The notes beneath the pieces were generated by a model. The model searched no databases. It had not been told where the DNA came from and was given only the letters and a program-made list of their open reading frames with translations. A stretch of 64,000 nucleotides of DNA. Source: Bacteroidota bacterium (GTDB lineage: Bacteria; Bacteroidota; Bacteroidia; UKL13-3). Location: assembly GCA_947460345.1 (NCBI GenBank), contig CANHGM010000012.1:1-64000 (forward strand), in the 5' to 3' direction. The first letter of the stretch is position 1. Each line of letters opens with the position of its first letter. Shown here one piece after another: positions 17,101 through 26,396 of the stretch. Position numbers and translations under genes: made by a program.

Positions 17101-17757
17101 TTATTGTTTCAAAGTCACTACAAAATTATATTCTTCTTCAAAATCTGTTTGACCTTTTTTATCACTGCTCAATGAGGTGTTTTTAGCTGTAAGAGTGAAT
17201 TCTAAGTCTTTGTTTTTAAGACTGCTAATTTGCCAATTGGTAAATTGACCAGCACCATCAATTTTGCTTGATAATAAAGAACTAATTAAATCCATAATAA
17301 TGATAGAGTTTTTGTTTTTGCTGTCGTTTGCCCAAAACCATTTGCCATCATTTTCGAATGTATTTTTGTTAGTGCTTCCTTTAGGAGTGATTTCTTCTTT
17401 TGAATGGCAAATACCCGCTGCTTGAATATCTAAAGCTAAAGTATAGTCATATTCTTGAGTATAAGGAATAGCACCTTGAACAACACCAGAAATTGTATTA
17501 ACAGCTTTTAATTTTCCACCAGTTAAAGTTACTTCACGTGAAACTGTACCATCGTTGTCTTTAACTCCAAACACATTGTATGTTGTAACATGTTTTGTGT
17601 ATTTGCCAGTTACAGATTCTAAATTCCAAAGTCCTTTAATTCTAGCGTCTCTACTTCTCAAAGATAAAAACGGATCGTTCTCACCTTGTTTACAAGAATT
17701 GAAAGTAGTTAATGCTACAATTGTAGCCATTAAAGTTAGTAAATTGATTTTTTTCAT
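17101..17757 (-). CDS. Secreted lipoprotein, possibly lipocalin-like
   Basis: From the ATG at 17757 the protein has 218 residues. It opens with a lipoprotein signal peptide (MKKINLLTLMATIVAL, lipobox TFNSC). The mature part begins after a short charged stretch with IKGLWNLESVTGKYT, which resembles the opening strand of lipocalin-like and DUF4923-type Bacteroidota lipoproteins. Alternating strands and a FEEEYNFVVTLKQ end follow. The frame could start ten codons earlier, but only the internal ATG gives a clean signal peptide. The function is unknown. Confidence 0.7.
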   Translation of the reverse strand: MKKINLLTLMATIVALTTFNSCKQGENDPFLSLRSRDARIKGLWNLESVTGKYTKHVTTYNVFGVKDNDGTVSREVTLTGGKLKAVNTISGVVQGAIPYTQEYDYTLALDIQAAGICHSKEEITPKGSTNKNTFENDGKWFWANDSKNKNSIIIMDLISSLLSSKIDGAGQFTNWQISSLKNKDLEFTLTAKNTSLSSDKKGQTDFEEEYNFVVTLKQ

Positions 17758-17795
17758 TTTTATATGATTAATTAAATTGATTGGCAAAAATAAGA

Positions 17796-18665
17796 CTATT
17801 TAGTATCAATATAAAAATCTTGTAATTTTATATATTGTTTCCAAGTTCCATATTCAAGTTTTAAATAATCGAAAGAGCCGTCAGGCACATAGTTTTTCTT
17901 CATTTCCCAGCTTTCACCATCTTTAGGTATTAAATTATGAAAAACTACATACTGTTTATCAGCGAACCATCTGAGGGTCATTGTTGCTTCATTATCATAT
18001 GTAAATAATACACGTGTTTTAGTTTTTTCATCTTTCATTTTAAATACGGGTGCACCAAATACAGGTTTGTCTTTGTCAAAAGATAATACTTCTATCACTT
18101 TTCTGTTAGCTGATTTGTCCCATCCATCAATGCCGAGTAATAAGTAATAAACTTTCTTTTTAACTGTAAATGGCACCATACTATAATAATGAGCCCCAAA
18201 CCAAAATTCATTACTGGTAATGGTGTCATCAGCATTCATAATACTATCGCTTCTATCTATTAAAGGAAAAATTAACTTTAGGTCTTTATTCTTCTTTTGT
18301 TTTTTGGTAAGCTTCTCAGAATTAATTTGAATAACGCCATATTGCCTATTTAACCCATTGGCTAATTGCAAATGCCAACTTAAAACCCTGAATTTTTCAT
18401 CTGGTGATTTTAAAACAGAAATAGCTTTTACGCTGTCAAATGGAAAATTGAAAGACCCAGATATTTTGAATGCTTTGACTAAATTTTTAATCATAAAGAA
18501 AGTATTCGTAAGTCTAATATTCTCATCAGTATTATTTATCATTTGAAATGCTTGACCTTGTAATTGGATCTCAATATCTGTTAAAGAGTCAAGAGCAGTC
18601 ATTTTTTCTTGAGCAAAAAGCTTTAACGAAGCAAATAATAAAATAAATATAAATACTTTTTTCAT
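17796..18665 (-). CDS. Secreted protein of unknown function
   Basis: 289 residues from the ATG at 18665. The signal peptide is MKKVFIFILLFASLKLFAQ, followed by a mostly soluble domain rich in Lys, Asp and Trp. A region with WHLQLANGLNRQYGVIQ, then YYLLLGIDGWDKSANRKVIEVLSF and a C-terminal KLEYGTWKQYIKL suggest a beta-rich globular protein. I do not recognise a family. The open frame extends 40 codons further upstream, but that would run back through the terminator hairpin of the thiolase gene, so the signal-peptide start is preferred. Confidence 0.65.
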   Translation of the reverse strand: MKKVFIFILLFASLKLFAQEKMTALDSLTDIEIQLQGQAFQMINNTDENIRLTNTFFMIKNLVKAFKISGSFNFPFDSVKAISVLKSPDEKFRVLSWHLQLANGLNRQYGVIQINSEKLTKKQKKNKDLKLIFPLIDRSDSIMNADDTITSNEFWFGAHYYSMVPFTVKKKVYYLLLGIDGWDKSANRKVIEVLSFDKDKPVFGAPVFKMKDEKTKTRVLFTYDNEATMTLRWFADKQYVVFHNLIPKDGESWEMKKNYVPDGSFDYLKLEYGTWKQYIKLQDFYIDTK

Positions 18666-18688
18666 GTTATTTTTTAAATTAAATAAAT

Positions 18689-18719
18689 AAAGCCCCTTTG
18701 TATATAACAGAGGGGCTTT
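18689..18719 (-). terminator. Hairpin between the thiolase gene and the downstream secreted-protein gene
   Basis: AAAGCCCCT (18689-18697) pairs with AGGGGCTTT (18711-18719) around a 13-base loop. On the minus strand it is followed by an interrupted T tract (TTTATTTATTT). It probably ends the thiolase transcript. Confidence 0.7.
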
Positions 18720-18736
18720 GTTTATATTGTGTTTCT

Positions 18737-19912
18737 TTATAGTTTTTCGATAATAATAGCAGATGCTCCGCCACCGCCATTGCATATAGAAGCCATACCA
18801 TATTTACCATTCATTTGTTCTAAAATAGAACAAAGAGTAATTGTAATTCTAGAGCCGCTGTTGCCTAAAGCATGACCTAAAGCAATTGCACCACCCCAAA
18901 TATTTAATTTTTCAGATGGGATATTCATATCTTTTGCATTAGCCATTGCTACAACTGCAAATGCCTCATTTATTTCATAATAGTCTATTTGCTCAGCAGT
19001 TAGCTTAGCATTTTCTAAAGCAATTTTCATAGCCTTAGTAGGAGTAGTAGTAAACCATTCTGGCTTTTGATTGGCATCAGCAAAACTTACAATTTTAGCT
19101 ATAGGTTTTAAACCTAATTCTGTAGCTTTTTCTGCACTCATAAGTACCATAGCAGACGCTCCATCACTTAGAGGTGAGGCATTAGCAGCTGTCACTGTTC
19201 CATCTTTCTTAAAAGCTGGTTTTAATGTGCCTATTTTGTCTGCTTTTAATTTTTTATATTGTTCGTCTTCATTTACAGTAACTGTATCTCTACCAACGGT
19301 AGCTTGAACCTCAACAATTTCTTTTGAAAAAGAACCATTGGCAAAGGCATTGTTTGCTCTTTTGTAAGTTTCAACGGCAAATGCATCTTGAGCTTCGCGG
19401 GTAAAATTATATTCAGTAGCACAAATTTCACCACAATTACCCATATGCATATCTCCATAAGGATCCCACAATCCATCTTTTATTAAACCATCAGTAATTT
19501 GGCCGTGACCAAGTCTGTATCCATTTCTAGCCTTGTCTAAATAGTAAGGCACATTGCTCATGCTTTCCATACCTCCAGCTACAACAATACTATTTGTTCC
19601 TAACATTATACTTTGAGCACCTAACATTATAGCTTTCATTCCACTTGCACAAACTTTATTAATAGTAGTTCCTGGAGTAGTATCAGGCAATCCTGCTGCT
19701 ATTAATGCTTGGGTGACAGGAGCTTGTCCTATGCCTGCACTTAAAACATTTCCCATGTATACTTCATTTACTTGTTCGCCTTTAATACCAGCTCTTTCTA
19801 TAGCTGCTTTAATGGCAATAGCTCCCATTTGAGGTGCTGTAAAACTACTCATATTGCCACCGAAACTTCCAACGGGTGTTCTTGCAATTGAAACTATAAC
19901 AACTTCTTTCAT
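18737..19912 (-). CDS. Acetyl-CoA C-acyltransferase (thiolase)
   Basis: Thiolases condense two acetyl-CoA or cleave 3-ketoacyl-CoA. The 391-residue protein has the normal length. The nucleophile is Cys88 in INKVCASGMKAI. The second site has GGAIALGHALGNSGSR with His347, and the acid/base Cys377 is in CNGGGGASA. The alignment favours an AtoB/PhaA-type acetyl-CoA acetyltransferase, though a FadA-type role cannot be excluded without context. The gene stands alone on the minus strand, with no beta-oxidation genes nearby. Confidence 0.93.
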   Translation of the reverse strand: MKEVVIVSIARTPVGSFGGNMSSFTAPQMGAIAIKAAIERAGIKGEQVNEVYMGNVLSAGIGQAPVTQALIAAGLPDTTPGTTINKVCASGMKAIMLGAQSIMLGTNSIVVAGGMESMSNVPYYLDKARNGYRLGHGQITDGLIKDGLWDPYGDMHMGNCGEICATEYNFTREAQDAFAVETYKRANNAFANGSFSKEIVEVQATVGRDTVTVNEDEQYKKLKADKIGTLKPAFKKDGTVTAANASPLSDGASAMVLMSAEKATELGLKPIAKIVSFADANQKPEWFTTTPTKAMKIALENAKLTAEQIDYYEINEAFAVVAMANAKDMNIPSEKLNIWGGAIALGHALGNSGSRITITLCSILEQMNGKYGMASICNGGGGASAIIIEKL

Positions 19913-19995
19913 GTTTATTTAATTATAATTAGATGGCAAAATTAAGGTAATATTCTAGGTATAAAAAATAAATATAACGACTTTGCAATAATGAT

Positions 19996-20496
19996 TTATC
20001 TCACAGGTTGCATTCCCATAACACAAATTCTAAAGCCATGGGTACTTTGAATAAAATTGGCATTAGTAAAACCTTCAATACCAATGGCTAAATCAGGTAA
20101 AAGGTTATAGTAAATACCAGATTGAGCCGATAAACCTAAAGTGATTAAAGTTTGATTTGAGTTGAGTTTCCCCCAATAAAAACTTGGTCCTGCATTGATG
20201 TTGAAAGTTATATATTTGCTTTTTACTTGTTTGCCAAATCCAAAGTTGATGTTATTTAATGTTCGTCTTAAGTTGGGGTTATATGTGATATCTATTCCTG
20301 CCCTTTTGTAAAAATTTTTATAATTGTTAAAGAAATAAGCCCCTCCAAAATTTTTTCCAAACATGTCTTTGTTAAAGTATTTGTATCCTTGTCCATAGCC
20401 AATAACAAACCAATCTTCTTTTTGTTTAGCTAATTGTGCTTTAGCTAAAGAAAACATTAAAACTAAAAAGATCAGTACATATATTTTTTTTAACAT
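19996..20496 (-). CDS. Small secreted outer-membrane-barrel-like protein
   Basis: 166 residues with a signal peptide (MLKKIYVLIFLVLMFSLAKAQ). The mature part has alternating strands such as GYGQGYKYF, ITFNINAGPSFYWG, LGLSAQSGIYYN and LAIGIEGFTNANF, typical of small Bacteroidota beta-barrels of about eight strands. The function is unknown. It is 36 bases downstream of the MFS transporter gene in the same direction and may be cotranscribed with it... the start of this gene (20496) faces the transporter's stop (20533). Confidence 0.65.
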   Translation of the reverse strand: MLKKIYVLIFLVLMFSLAKAQLAKQKEDWFVIGYGQGYKYFNKDMFGKNFGGAYFFNNYKNFYKRAGIDITYNPNLRRTLNNINFGFGKQVKSKYITFNINAGPSFYWGKLNSNQTLITLGLSAQSGIYYNLLPDLAIGIEGFTNANFIQSTHGFRICVMGMQPVR

Positions 20497-20532
20497 AAAT
20501 AAGTAATTTTTTTTGGCATAGGTTTAAGTCGT

Positions 20533-21825
20533 TTATTCAAATTGAGTTTGTGGTAAATTGGGTTTGAATTTTAAGGTAAAAAATATCCATGCACAAAGAA
20601 TCACAATAGAACTCAAAAGTATTGGAAGGTTTACGTTAAAAGTAGTCAAGTAACCTGAGATAATAGGTGGAATAGCAAATGCTATACTTTGAATGCTTTG
20701 GTTAATTCCAAAAACTTGACCTTGTGCTTGCGGCCCTGCTTGTTGACTCACTAAACTATTTAAATTAGGGAAACTAAGGCCTGAGCCAATAGAAATAATG
20801 GGTACTATCCAATATAAATACAAAGAATCATTAGGGAAAATTTGCAAGAAAATGCCTATGCATGCAAATAATAAAGAAACTTTTAACAATTGTGATGGGC
20901 TATATTTAGGAGCTAATTTTCTAACAATAAAACCTTGAACCAATGCTCCACAAATACCTATATATGCAAAATAATCTCCTATTTGTTTTACACCAAAATG
21001 GAATTTGTTTATAAGAAATACATTAAAAAACTGTGTAAAAAAATTAAAGCCAAGTGTATATAAAAATGATATAATAAACAGTGTTCTTAAGTTTTCCATT
21101 TTTATAGCCTTCCCAATATTAATAAAACCTGTTAAAGCATTTATAGGGGAGTTTTTTTTATGTAATAAAGTTTCTTTGAATTTTAATTGAACAAAAATGA
21201 TATTAGCAAATGACAACAAAGCAGCAAACCAAAAGGGAGTGGCAAAAGGAGAAAAGTTTACATGTGTTAATTCATTTAAGTTTTTAACAAATGTTTCATC
21301 ACTAAAAGTGCCTCCGATATATGGGCCTAGTATAAAACCAAATCCAAATGCCATACCAATAAGACCAAATAGTTTAGTTCTGTTTTTAGGGTCACTTAAA
21401 TCTGATATACTACTTTGAATAATTGAAATATTGCCACCTGTAAATCCATCTAACATTCTACTTGCAAATAGAATATATATGTTTTGTTGGGTGATGCCAA
21501 TGGCAAAAACTATATATCCAAGCAAAGTTCCAATAAGAGAGATGGTCAATATTTTTTTTCTCCCATATCTGTCACTTAGAGCACCCAAAATAGGAGCACC
21601 AAAGAATTGAGCTAAAGGGAAACTTGCAATTAGGAATCCTAAGATGACACTTTTTTCGGCCATAGACATTCCTACAGGTAATATACCAGAATAAGGCATC
21701 AATAAGAGTGGTGCAATTACCGGGATGATGATTCCAAGACCTATTAAGTCTATAAATACTGTAAGGAAAACAGGAAACAAACTTGGTTTTTTTTCAATCT
21801 CTTTTTTATCTTCTATAGTTGTCAT
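20533..21825 (-). CDS. Major facilitator superfamily transporter (TetA-like drug-efflux group)
   Basis: 430 residues from the ATG at 21825, with about twelve hydrophobic segments. The first helix region (FPVFLTVFIDLIGLGIIIPVI) and the motif A loop GALSDRYGRKKIL between helices 2 and 3 are characteristic of the TetA/DHA1 drug-proton antiporter group. The ligand is not predictable from sequence, and many relatives in Bacteroidota are not resistance genes. The open frame runs ten codons further upstream, but the MTTIED start is the better fit to a soluble N-terminus. Confidence 0.85.
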   Translation of the reverse strand: MTTIEDKKEIEKKPSLFPVFLTVFIDLIGLGIIIPVIAPLLLMPYSGILPVGMSMAEKSVILGFLIASFPLAQFFGAPILGALSDRYGRKKILTISLIGTLLGYIVFAIGITQQNIYILFASRMLDGFTGGNISIIQSSISDLSDPKNRTKLFGLIGMAFGFGFILGPYIGGTFSDETFVKNLNELTHVNFSPFATPFWFAALLSFANIIFVQLKFKETLLHKKNSPINALTGFINIGKAIKMENLRTLFIISFLYTLGFNFFTQFFNVFLINKFHFGVKQIGDYFAYIGICGALVQGFIVRKLAPKYSPSQLLKVSLLFACIGIFLQIFPNDSLYLYWIVPIISIGSGLSFPNLNSLVSQQAGPQAQGQVFGINQSIQSIAFAIPPIISGYLTTFNVNLPILLSSIVILCAWIFFTLKFKPNLPQTQFE

Positions 21826-22417
21826 ATATCGTGCGAAAATACAATATATTATCAAAAAGAGCCACCTTAAAAAAAGTGGATCTTGAACTTTGTATGTGTC
21901 TGTGTATAAATTTCTTTAATTGGTTATGTATATTTTGCCTGAAATATTCTTTTCTGAGTTTGAAAAAGAATATATATATATATATATATACCACTCAAAA
22001 TATTATTTATATTTAACGTGCCAGATTGGTTTTGTATATCTTTTTTTAAGTATGCTTGCCTTCAGTATTATATAGCAATAAAGAAGTTTGTAAAGTTTGT
22101 TGTTGGTTTATCCATTGGTAATTGATAGAATTGCCAATATTGTTTATCCCAAAATTGTCATTAGAAATTTTTCCTAATGACAATTTTGGGCTTAAAGTAT
22201 AAATAGATTATTAGCCTAGAAAGGTTATGAACTAAGCAGTATGAACATTTTTGTTTAACGTGTAAGTGAATTTAGGAAATGTGTAATAATCAATAAATCA
22301 ATAATATGCACTATTCCATTTTTCTGAATAGTGTGTATTAGCTATTGAATGGTTTTTTAGAAGGGTGTTGACTAGTTTGTCTTGTTTTTATTAACAAAAA
22401 GAAGATATATTTGAAAC
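21826..22417 (+). other. Gene-free stretch with a TA microsatellite and two palindromes
   Basis: 592 bases with no supported gene. It holds a perfect (TA)10 tract at 21971-21990, the IS-end palindrome at 22148-22190 (separate entry), and an eight-base hairpin CACTATTC/GAATAGTG at 22309-22316/22326-22333. The short open frames here are low-complexity and lack start signals. The last 20 bases contain the promoter box of the next gene (TATATTTG, 22406-22413). Confidence 0.6.
22148..22190. repeat. Palindrome made of two IS terminal repeats (possible MITE or relic)
   Basis: CCCAAAATTGTCATTA (22148-22163) and its exact complement TAATGACAATTTTGGG (22175-22190) are separated by 11 bases. The right arm is identical over all 16 bases to the insertion-sequence end at 134-149, including the TAA that serves as the transposase stop there. 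No coding sequence remains between the arms. It could be an internal-deletion derivative of that IS, a footprint, or an unrelated hairpin; the exact 16-base identity makes the first two more likely. Confidence 0.6.
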
Positions 22418-22819
22418 ATGAAATTTTCTATAAAAATTATAGCTATTTTGATGGTATTAATTGTTGTGAATGCTTGTAACAAGGCAAAAATTCACAACTA
22501 CGATTTTAGAATTAAAAACAATACAGGTGATAAAATTACGATTAGATATACAAAGGCATTTGAAACTGATGAACGCAAGTCGGATATATTGCCTGGAGAT
22601 GAATCAGTTTTATATTCAGAAAGCACATCTACAAATCAAAAAAAAGTATATGATTTATATACGGATTCAATTACATATTTTAGATCAGTTTCAGTGATTA
22701 AAACTTCGACTGGGGTGCTTACAAGAAACAATATGAAAGCCAGAAATGAATGGGATTTTACAATAATTGATGATGAAAATGCTACATATACATTAAAAAT
22801 TGATAATATAGATTTTTAA
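22418..22819 (+). CDS. Small lipoprotein of unknown function upstream of murC
   Basis: 133 residues with a lipoprotein signal (MKFSIKIIAILMVLIVV, lipobox VNAC with Cys20) and a mature domain of about 113 residues that looks like a beta-sandwich (DFRIKNNTGDKITIRY, VYDLYTDSITYFRSV). No family recognised. It lies 12 bases ahead of murC, so it is probably cotranscribed with the cell-division genes. A TATATTTG box ends four bases before its ATG, which would make the mRNA leaderless. Confidence 0.7.
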   Translation: MKFSIKIIAILMVLIVVNACNKAKIHNYDFRIKNNTGDKITIRYTKAFETDERKSDILPGDESVLYSESTSTNQKKVYDLYTDSITYFRSVSVIKTSTGVLTRNNMKARNEWDFTIIDDENATYTLKIDNIDF

Positions 22820-22831
22820 TAATTTTACAAA

Positions 22832-24211
22832 TTGAATTTTTCAAAAATAAAAAAAGTATATTTTTTAGGAATAGGTGGCATAGGAATGAGTGCTATTGCA
22901 CGATTTTTTAACAGTCAAAATATTCAAGTGTATGGCTATGACAAAACTTCAACTATTCTAACAAAAGAACTTGAAGCAGAAGGGATAAATATTATATACG
23001 ATGACAGTGTTAAGGCACTTCAAAAACAGATAATAGACACCAAGTTTCCCAAGAGTTCGACGTTGGTTGTGTTGACGCCTGCCATACCCAAAAACCATGA
23101 AGGTTGGAACTGGTTTATTGACAACAATTTTACTATATATAAAAGAGCTAAAGTTCTGGGAGTAATAAGTGAAAATTTTTATACAATAGCAGTAGCTGGA
23201 ACACATGGAAAAACTACCACCAGTACATTAATTGCACATATATTAAAACACTCGGGTGTAGATATCATAGCTTTTTTAGGTGGCGTTTCCTCTAACTATC
23301 AAACAAATTATATAGCACCAGTAGGAGAGTATCCATTTATGGTAGTTGAAGCAGATGAGTTTGATAGGTCTTTTTTATCTTTAAAACCAAATGATGCAAT
23401 TATTACCTCAACCGATGCAGATCATTTAGATATATATGGTAAGCACGATGAGCTTCAAAAAAGTTTTATAGAGTTTTCTAAATGTTTGAAACCCAAAGGA
23501 ACACTTATATTAAAAAAGGACATTGATATTGTCAAACAATTTTCAAAAAAACATATATCATATTCAATACATAAAAAAGCAGATTTTGAAGCACAAAATA
23601 TCCAAGTTAAAAATGGGTCTTATTATTTTGATTTAAAAGCAGGTGGGCATATTTGGGAGTCTATAAAAATGGGTCTTCCTGGTTCGCATAATGTTGAAAA
23701 TGCCGTAGCGGCAATTGTTGTGTCTTTAAATTTAGGATTAAATGAAGTTCAAATTAGGAAAGGGCTTTCTAGTTTTAAAGGAGTAAAAAGAAGGTTTGAG
23801 TATATTGTTAAGAAAAAAGATTTTGTATATATTGATGATTATGCACACCATCCAGAAGAGTTAAAAGCAGCTATATCTTCAACCAAAACATTGTATCCCA
23901 AAAAGAAAATAACCGGTATTTTTCAACCGCATTTATATACACGTACAAGAGATTTTGCATCTGGTTTTGCACAAAGTTTAGATATGTTAGATGAAGTTAT
24001 TTTGTTAGATATTTATCCTGCCCGGGAACTGCCAATAAAAGATGTAAATAGTGAAATGATACTTCATTTGATGAAGAATAAAAATGTTGTTATATGTAAT
24101 AAAGACAAGGTGCTTAAGCTCTTGAAAAATAAAAAGATAGAAGTATTGTTAACATTAGGAGCTGGAGATATTGATCAATTGGTTAAACCTATTGAAAAAT
24201 TATATATTTAG
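22832..24211 (+). CDS. murC: UDP-N-acetylmuramate--L-alanine ligase
   Basis: MurC adds L-alanine to UDP-MurNAc in peptidoglycan synthesis, using ATP. The 459-residue protein has the N-terminal nucleotide-sugar domain (KKVYFLGIGGIGMSAIARFF, about residues 7-26), the ATP loop GTHGKTTT (about residue 124), the central VVEADEFDRSFL and the C-terminal YAHHPEELKA. It starts at a TTG (22832-22834), which gives the family-typical N-terminus; no ATG is available. It opens a murC-ftsQ-ftsA-ftsZ run with spacers of 1-33 bases. Confidence 0.97.
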   Translation: MNFSKIKKVYFLGIGGIGMSAIARFFNSQNIQVYGYDKTSTILTKELEAEGINIIYDDSVKALQKQIIDTKFPKSSTLVVLTPAIPKNHEGWNWFIDNNFTIYKRAKVLGVISENFYTIAVAGTHGKTTTSTLIAHILKHSGVDIIAFLGGVSSNYQTNYIAPVGEYPFMVVEADEFDRSFLSLKPNDAIITSTDADHLDIYGKHDELQKSFIEFSKCLKPKGTLILKKDIDIVKQFSKKHISYSIHKKADFEAQNIQVKNGSYYFDLKAGGHIWESIKMGLPGSHNVENAVAAIVVSLNLGLNEVQIRKGLSSFKGVKRRFEYIVKKKDFVYIDDYAHHPEELKAAISSTKTLYPKKKITGIFQPHLYTRTRDFASGFAQSLDMLDEVILLDIYPARELPIKDVNSEMILHLMKNKNVVICNKDKVLKLLKNKKIEVLLTLGAGDIDQLVKPIEKLYI

Positions 24212-24214
24212 GAT

Positions 24215-25024
24215 ATGAAAGAAAATATTTACCGCATATCAAAAATAGTTCTTTGGGTTTTGCTTGTAGTGAATTTTATTTCATTTGTTGCATTTACATC
24301 AAAACAACAAACGACCCTTATATATAATCAAGTAGAAATTGTAGTAGAAGAAGATGCTTATGGTAATACTTTTGTGACACCACAAAGTATTGAAGATGAG
24401 CTATTAGATACCTTAAATATTCTTTCTTTTACAGGTGTAAAAATATCGCAATTCAATCCATCTACTATCGAAAAAATTTTAAAGAAAAATCCATATATTA
24501 AAAGAGCTGTGGTATATACAGATATACCTGGAAATTTATATATTAAAATTCTTCAAAAAACACCTATTGGAAGAGTGTTTACTGATAGATTAGATTATTA
24601 TATCACCAAAGAAGGGAGTAAGATGCCCAGATGCCCTACATATACTGCTAGGGTTCCAATTGTGACAGGAGATTTTTATGAAGGGATGGAATATAAAGAT
24701 TCTATGATTACAGAGAAAGGAAAAGAAGTATATTCTTTTTTGAGTGTGATTGATACAAGTCAATTTTATAAAGCTTTTTGTGACCAGTTGTTTTATTCTG
24801 AAGATGACCCTGATTTAAAAATGATTCCAAAACTTGGAAATAACCAAATCATCTTTGGAGATGTGTCATTACTGTCTGATAAACTAAACAAACTAAGGAT
24901 ATTTTATTCCAAAGTTCTCAACAACGGTACATTATATAAATATAAATCCATTAATTTGAAGTTCAAAAACCAGGTAGTGTGCGAATTTTTCAATACACCT
25001 GTTTTAACAGACACTCCAAATTAA
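24215..25024 (+). CDS. ftsQ: Cell-division protein FtsQ/DivIB
   Basis: 269 residues. A short cytoplasmic N-terminus is followed by one transmembrane helix (about 11-28). Then come a POTRA-type domain (about 38-115, with VEIVVEEDAYGNTFVTP and NPYIKRAVVYTDIPGNLYIKI) and a beta domain in which FGDVSLLSDKLNKLRIF corresponds to the conserved C-terminal FtsQ strand. FtsQ links early and late divisome proteins in the periplasm. Position between murC and ftsA, with three bases to murC and one to ftsA, supports the call, since sequence conservation of FtsQ is low. Confidence 0.9.
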   Translation: MKENIYRISKIVLWVLLVVNFISFVAFTSKQQTTLIYNQVEIVVEEDAYGNTFVTPQSIEDELLDTLNILSFTGVKISQFNPSTIEKILKKNPYIKRAVVYTDIPGNLYIKILQKTPIGRVFTDRLDYYITKEGSKMPRCPTYTARVPIVTGDFYEGMEYKDSMITEKGKEVYSFLSVIDTSQFYKAFCDQLFYSEDDPDLKMIPKLGNNQIIFGDVSLLSDKLNKLRIFYSKVLNNGTLYKYKSINLKFKNQVVCEFFNTPVLTDTPN

Positions 25025-25025
25025 C

Positions 25026-26363
25026 ATGAAAGATAAAATTGTAGTAGGCTTAGACATCGGAACCACAAAGGTTTGTGCAATTGTTGGTCGCAAAAACGAA
25101 TTCGGTAAAATTGATATTTTAGGTGTAGGTCAAGCTTTAAGTACTGGAGTGAGTAGAGGAATGGTGAGTAATATTCCTAGAACTGAAGAAGCCATTAGAC
25201 AAGCAGTACTTGAAGCCCAAAATCGTTCAGGTATAAAAATCAAAGTTGTTCACGTTGGCATAGCTGGCCAGCATATAAAATCAACCCCTAACAGAAGCAT
25301 TTTAATTAGGTCGAGTGTGGATAGTGAGATTTCTCAAGAAGACCTAGATCGTTTGGCTGATGATATGTACAGAATTGCACTTCCTCCGGGCGAGCAAATT
25401 ATACATGTAATTCCTCAAGATTATACTATAGATGGAAATATTCTAGAAAAAAACCCTATTGGTATTGCAGGGCTTAGAATTGAGGGAAACTTTCATGTAA
25501 TTACAGGGCATATAACAGCAGCAAAGAATATATATAAATGTGTAACAAGAGCAGGGTTGCATGTTGATAGTTTGATATTAGAACCACTTGCTAGTAGTGA
25601 TGCGGTATTGAATGCTGAAGAGTTAGAAGCAGGTGTGGCATTAGTTGATATTGGTGGTGGTACCACTGATGTGGCTATTTTTCATGATGGAGTCATTAGA
25701 CATACAGCCATTATTCCTTTTGGAGGTAATGTGGTAACTGATGATATACAAGAAGGTTGTATGGTGATGAAAAAGCAAGCTGAGTTATTAAAAATTAAGT
25801 TTGGCAGTGCAATACCTGAAGAGAACAAAGACAACGAAATAATTTCAGTTCCAAATTTGCCAGGTAAAGAACCCAAAGAGATTAGTGTAAAGAATTTATC
25901 TAAAATAATACATGCTAGAATGGAAGAAATTATTTCTTCTGTTCATTATGAAATTAAAGCCAGCGGTTTAGAGAAGAAGCTTATAGCTGGAATTGTTTTG
26001 ACAGGTGGCGGAAGCCAATTAAAACATTTACCTCAGTTGGTTGAATATATGACCGGTTTAGATGTGAGAGTTGGATATCCTGATGAACATCTAGCCAAAG
26101 GAATGGTGAATGAAGTTAAGAGCCCTGCGTTTGCAACCGGTATAGGTTTATTAATGAAAGGACTTTCAGCATCAAACTCACAAAGCAATTATTCAGAACA
26201 AACTACAACAGAGATGGAAGCAGAAGCAGATTTGAAAGCGGCTGCTCCGATGGTGCCTCAAGAAAAAATCAAAGCACCTGGATTGTTTAGCCGTTTAGCT
26301 GATTCTTTCAAAGACCTTATGAAAGATGAAGAGTTGCAGGATTTTAAAAAAGATAGAGAATAG
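25026..26363 (+). CDS. ftsA: Cell-division protein FtsA
   Basis: FtsA is an actin-like ATPase that tethers FtsZ filaments to the membrane. The 445-residue protein has phosphate-1 GLDIGTTKVCAIV (about residues 8-20), the SHS2 (1C) domain region, phosphate-2 VDIGGGTTDVAIF (about 207-219), the adenosine motif LTGGGSQLKHL (about 325) and a C-terminal amphipathic helix (FSRLADSFKDLMKD) for membrane binding. It lies directly between ftsQ and ftsZ. Confidence 0.96.
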   Translation: MKDKIVVGLDIGTTKVCAIVGRKNEFGKIDILGVGQALSTGVSRGMVSNIPRTEEAIRQAVLEAQNRSGIKIKVVHVGIAGQHIKSTPNRSILIRSSVDSEISQEDLDRLADDMYRIALPPGEQIIHVIPQDYTIDGNILEKNPIGIAGLRIEGNFHVITGHITAAKNIYKCVTRAGLHVDSLILEPLASSDAVLNAEELEAGVALVDIGGGTTDVAIFHDGVIRHTAIIPFGGNVVTDDIQEGCMVMKKQAELLKIKFGSAIPEENKDNEIISVPNLPGKEPKEISVKNLSKIIHARMEEIISSVHYEIKASGLEKKLIAGIVLTGGGSQLKHLPQLVEYMTGLDVRVGYPDEHLAKGMVNEVKSPAFATGIGLLMKGLSASNSQSNYSEQTTTEMEAEADLKAAAPMVPQEKIKAPGLFSRLADSFKDLMKDEELQDFKKDRE

Positions 26364-26396
26364 GTTTTAGTTATTAAACTTCAAAATATAAAAAAT

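Noticed and set aside
21806-22016. Short frames on both strands around the (TA)10 tract
   Set aside because: Low-complexity, overlapping the MFS gene start, and without plausible start context.
22470-22697. 75-residue plus-strand frame inside the lipoprotein gene
   Set aside because: Overlaps a frame with a clear lipoprotein signal; composition looks like an out-of-frame shadow.
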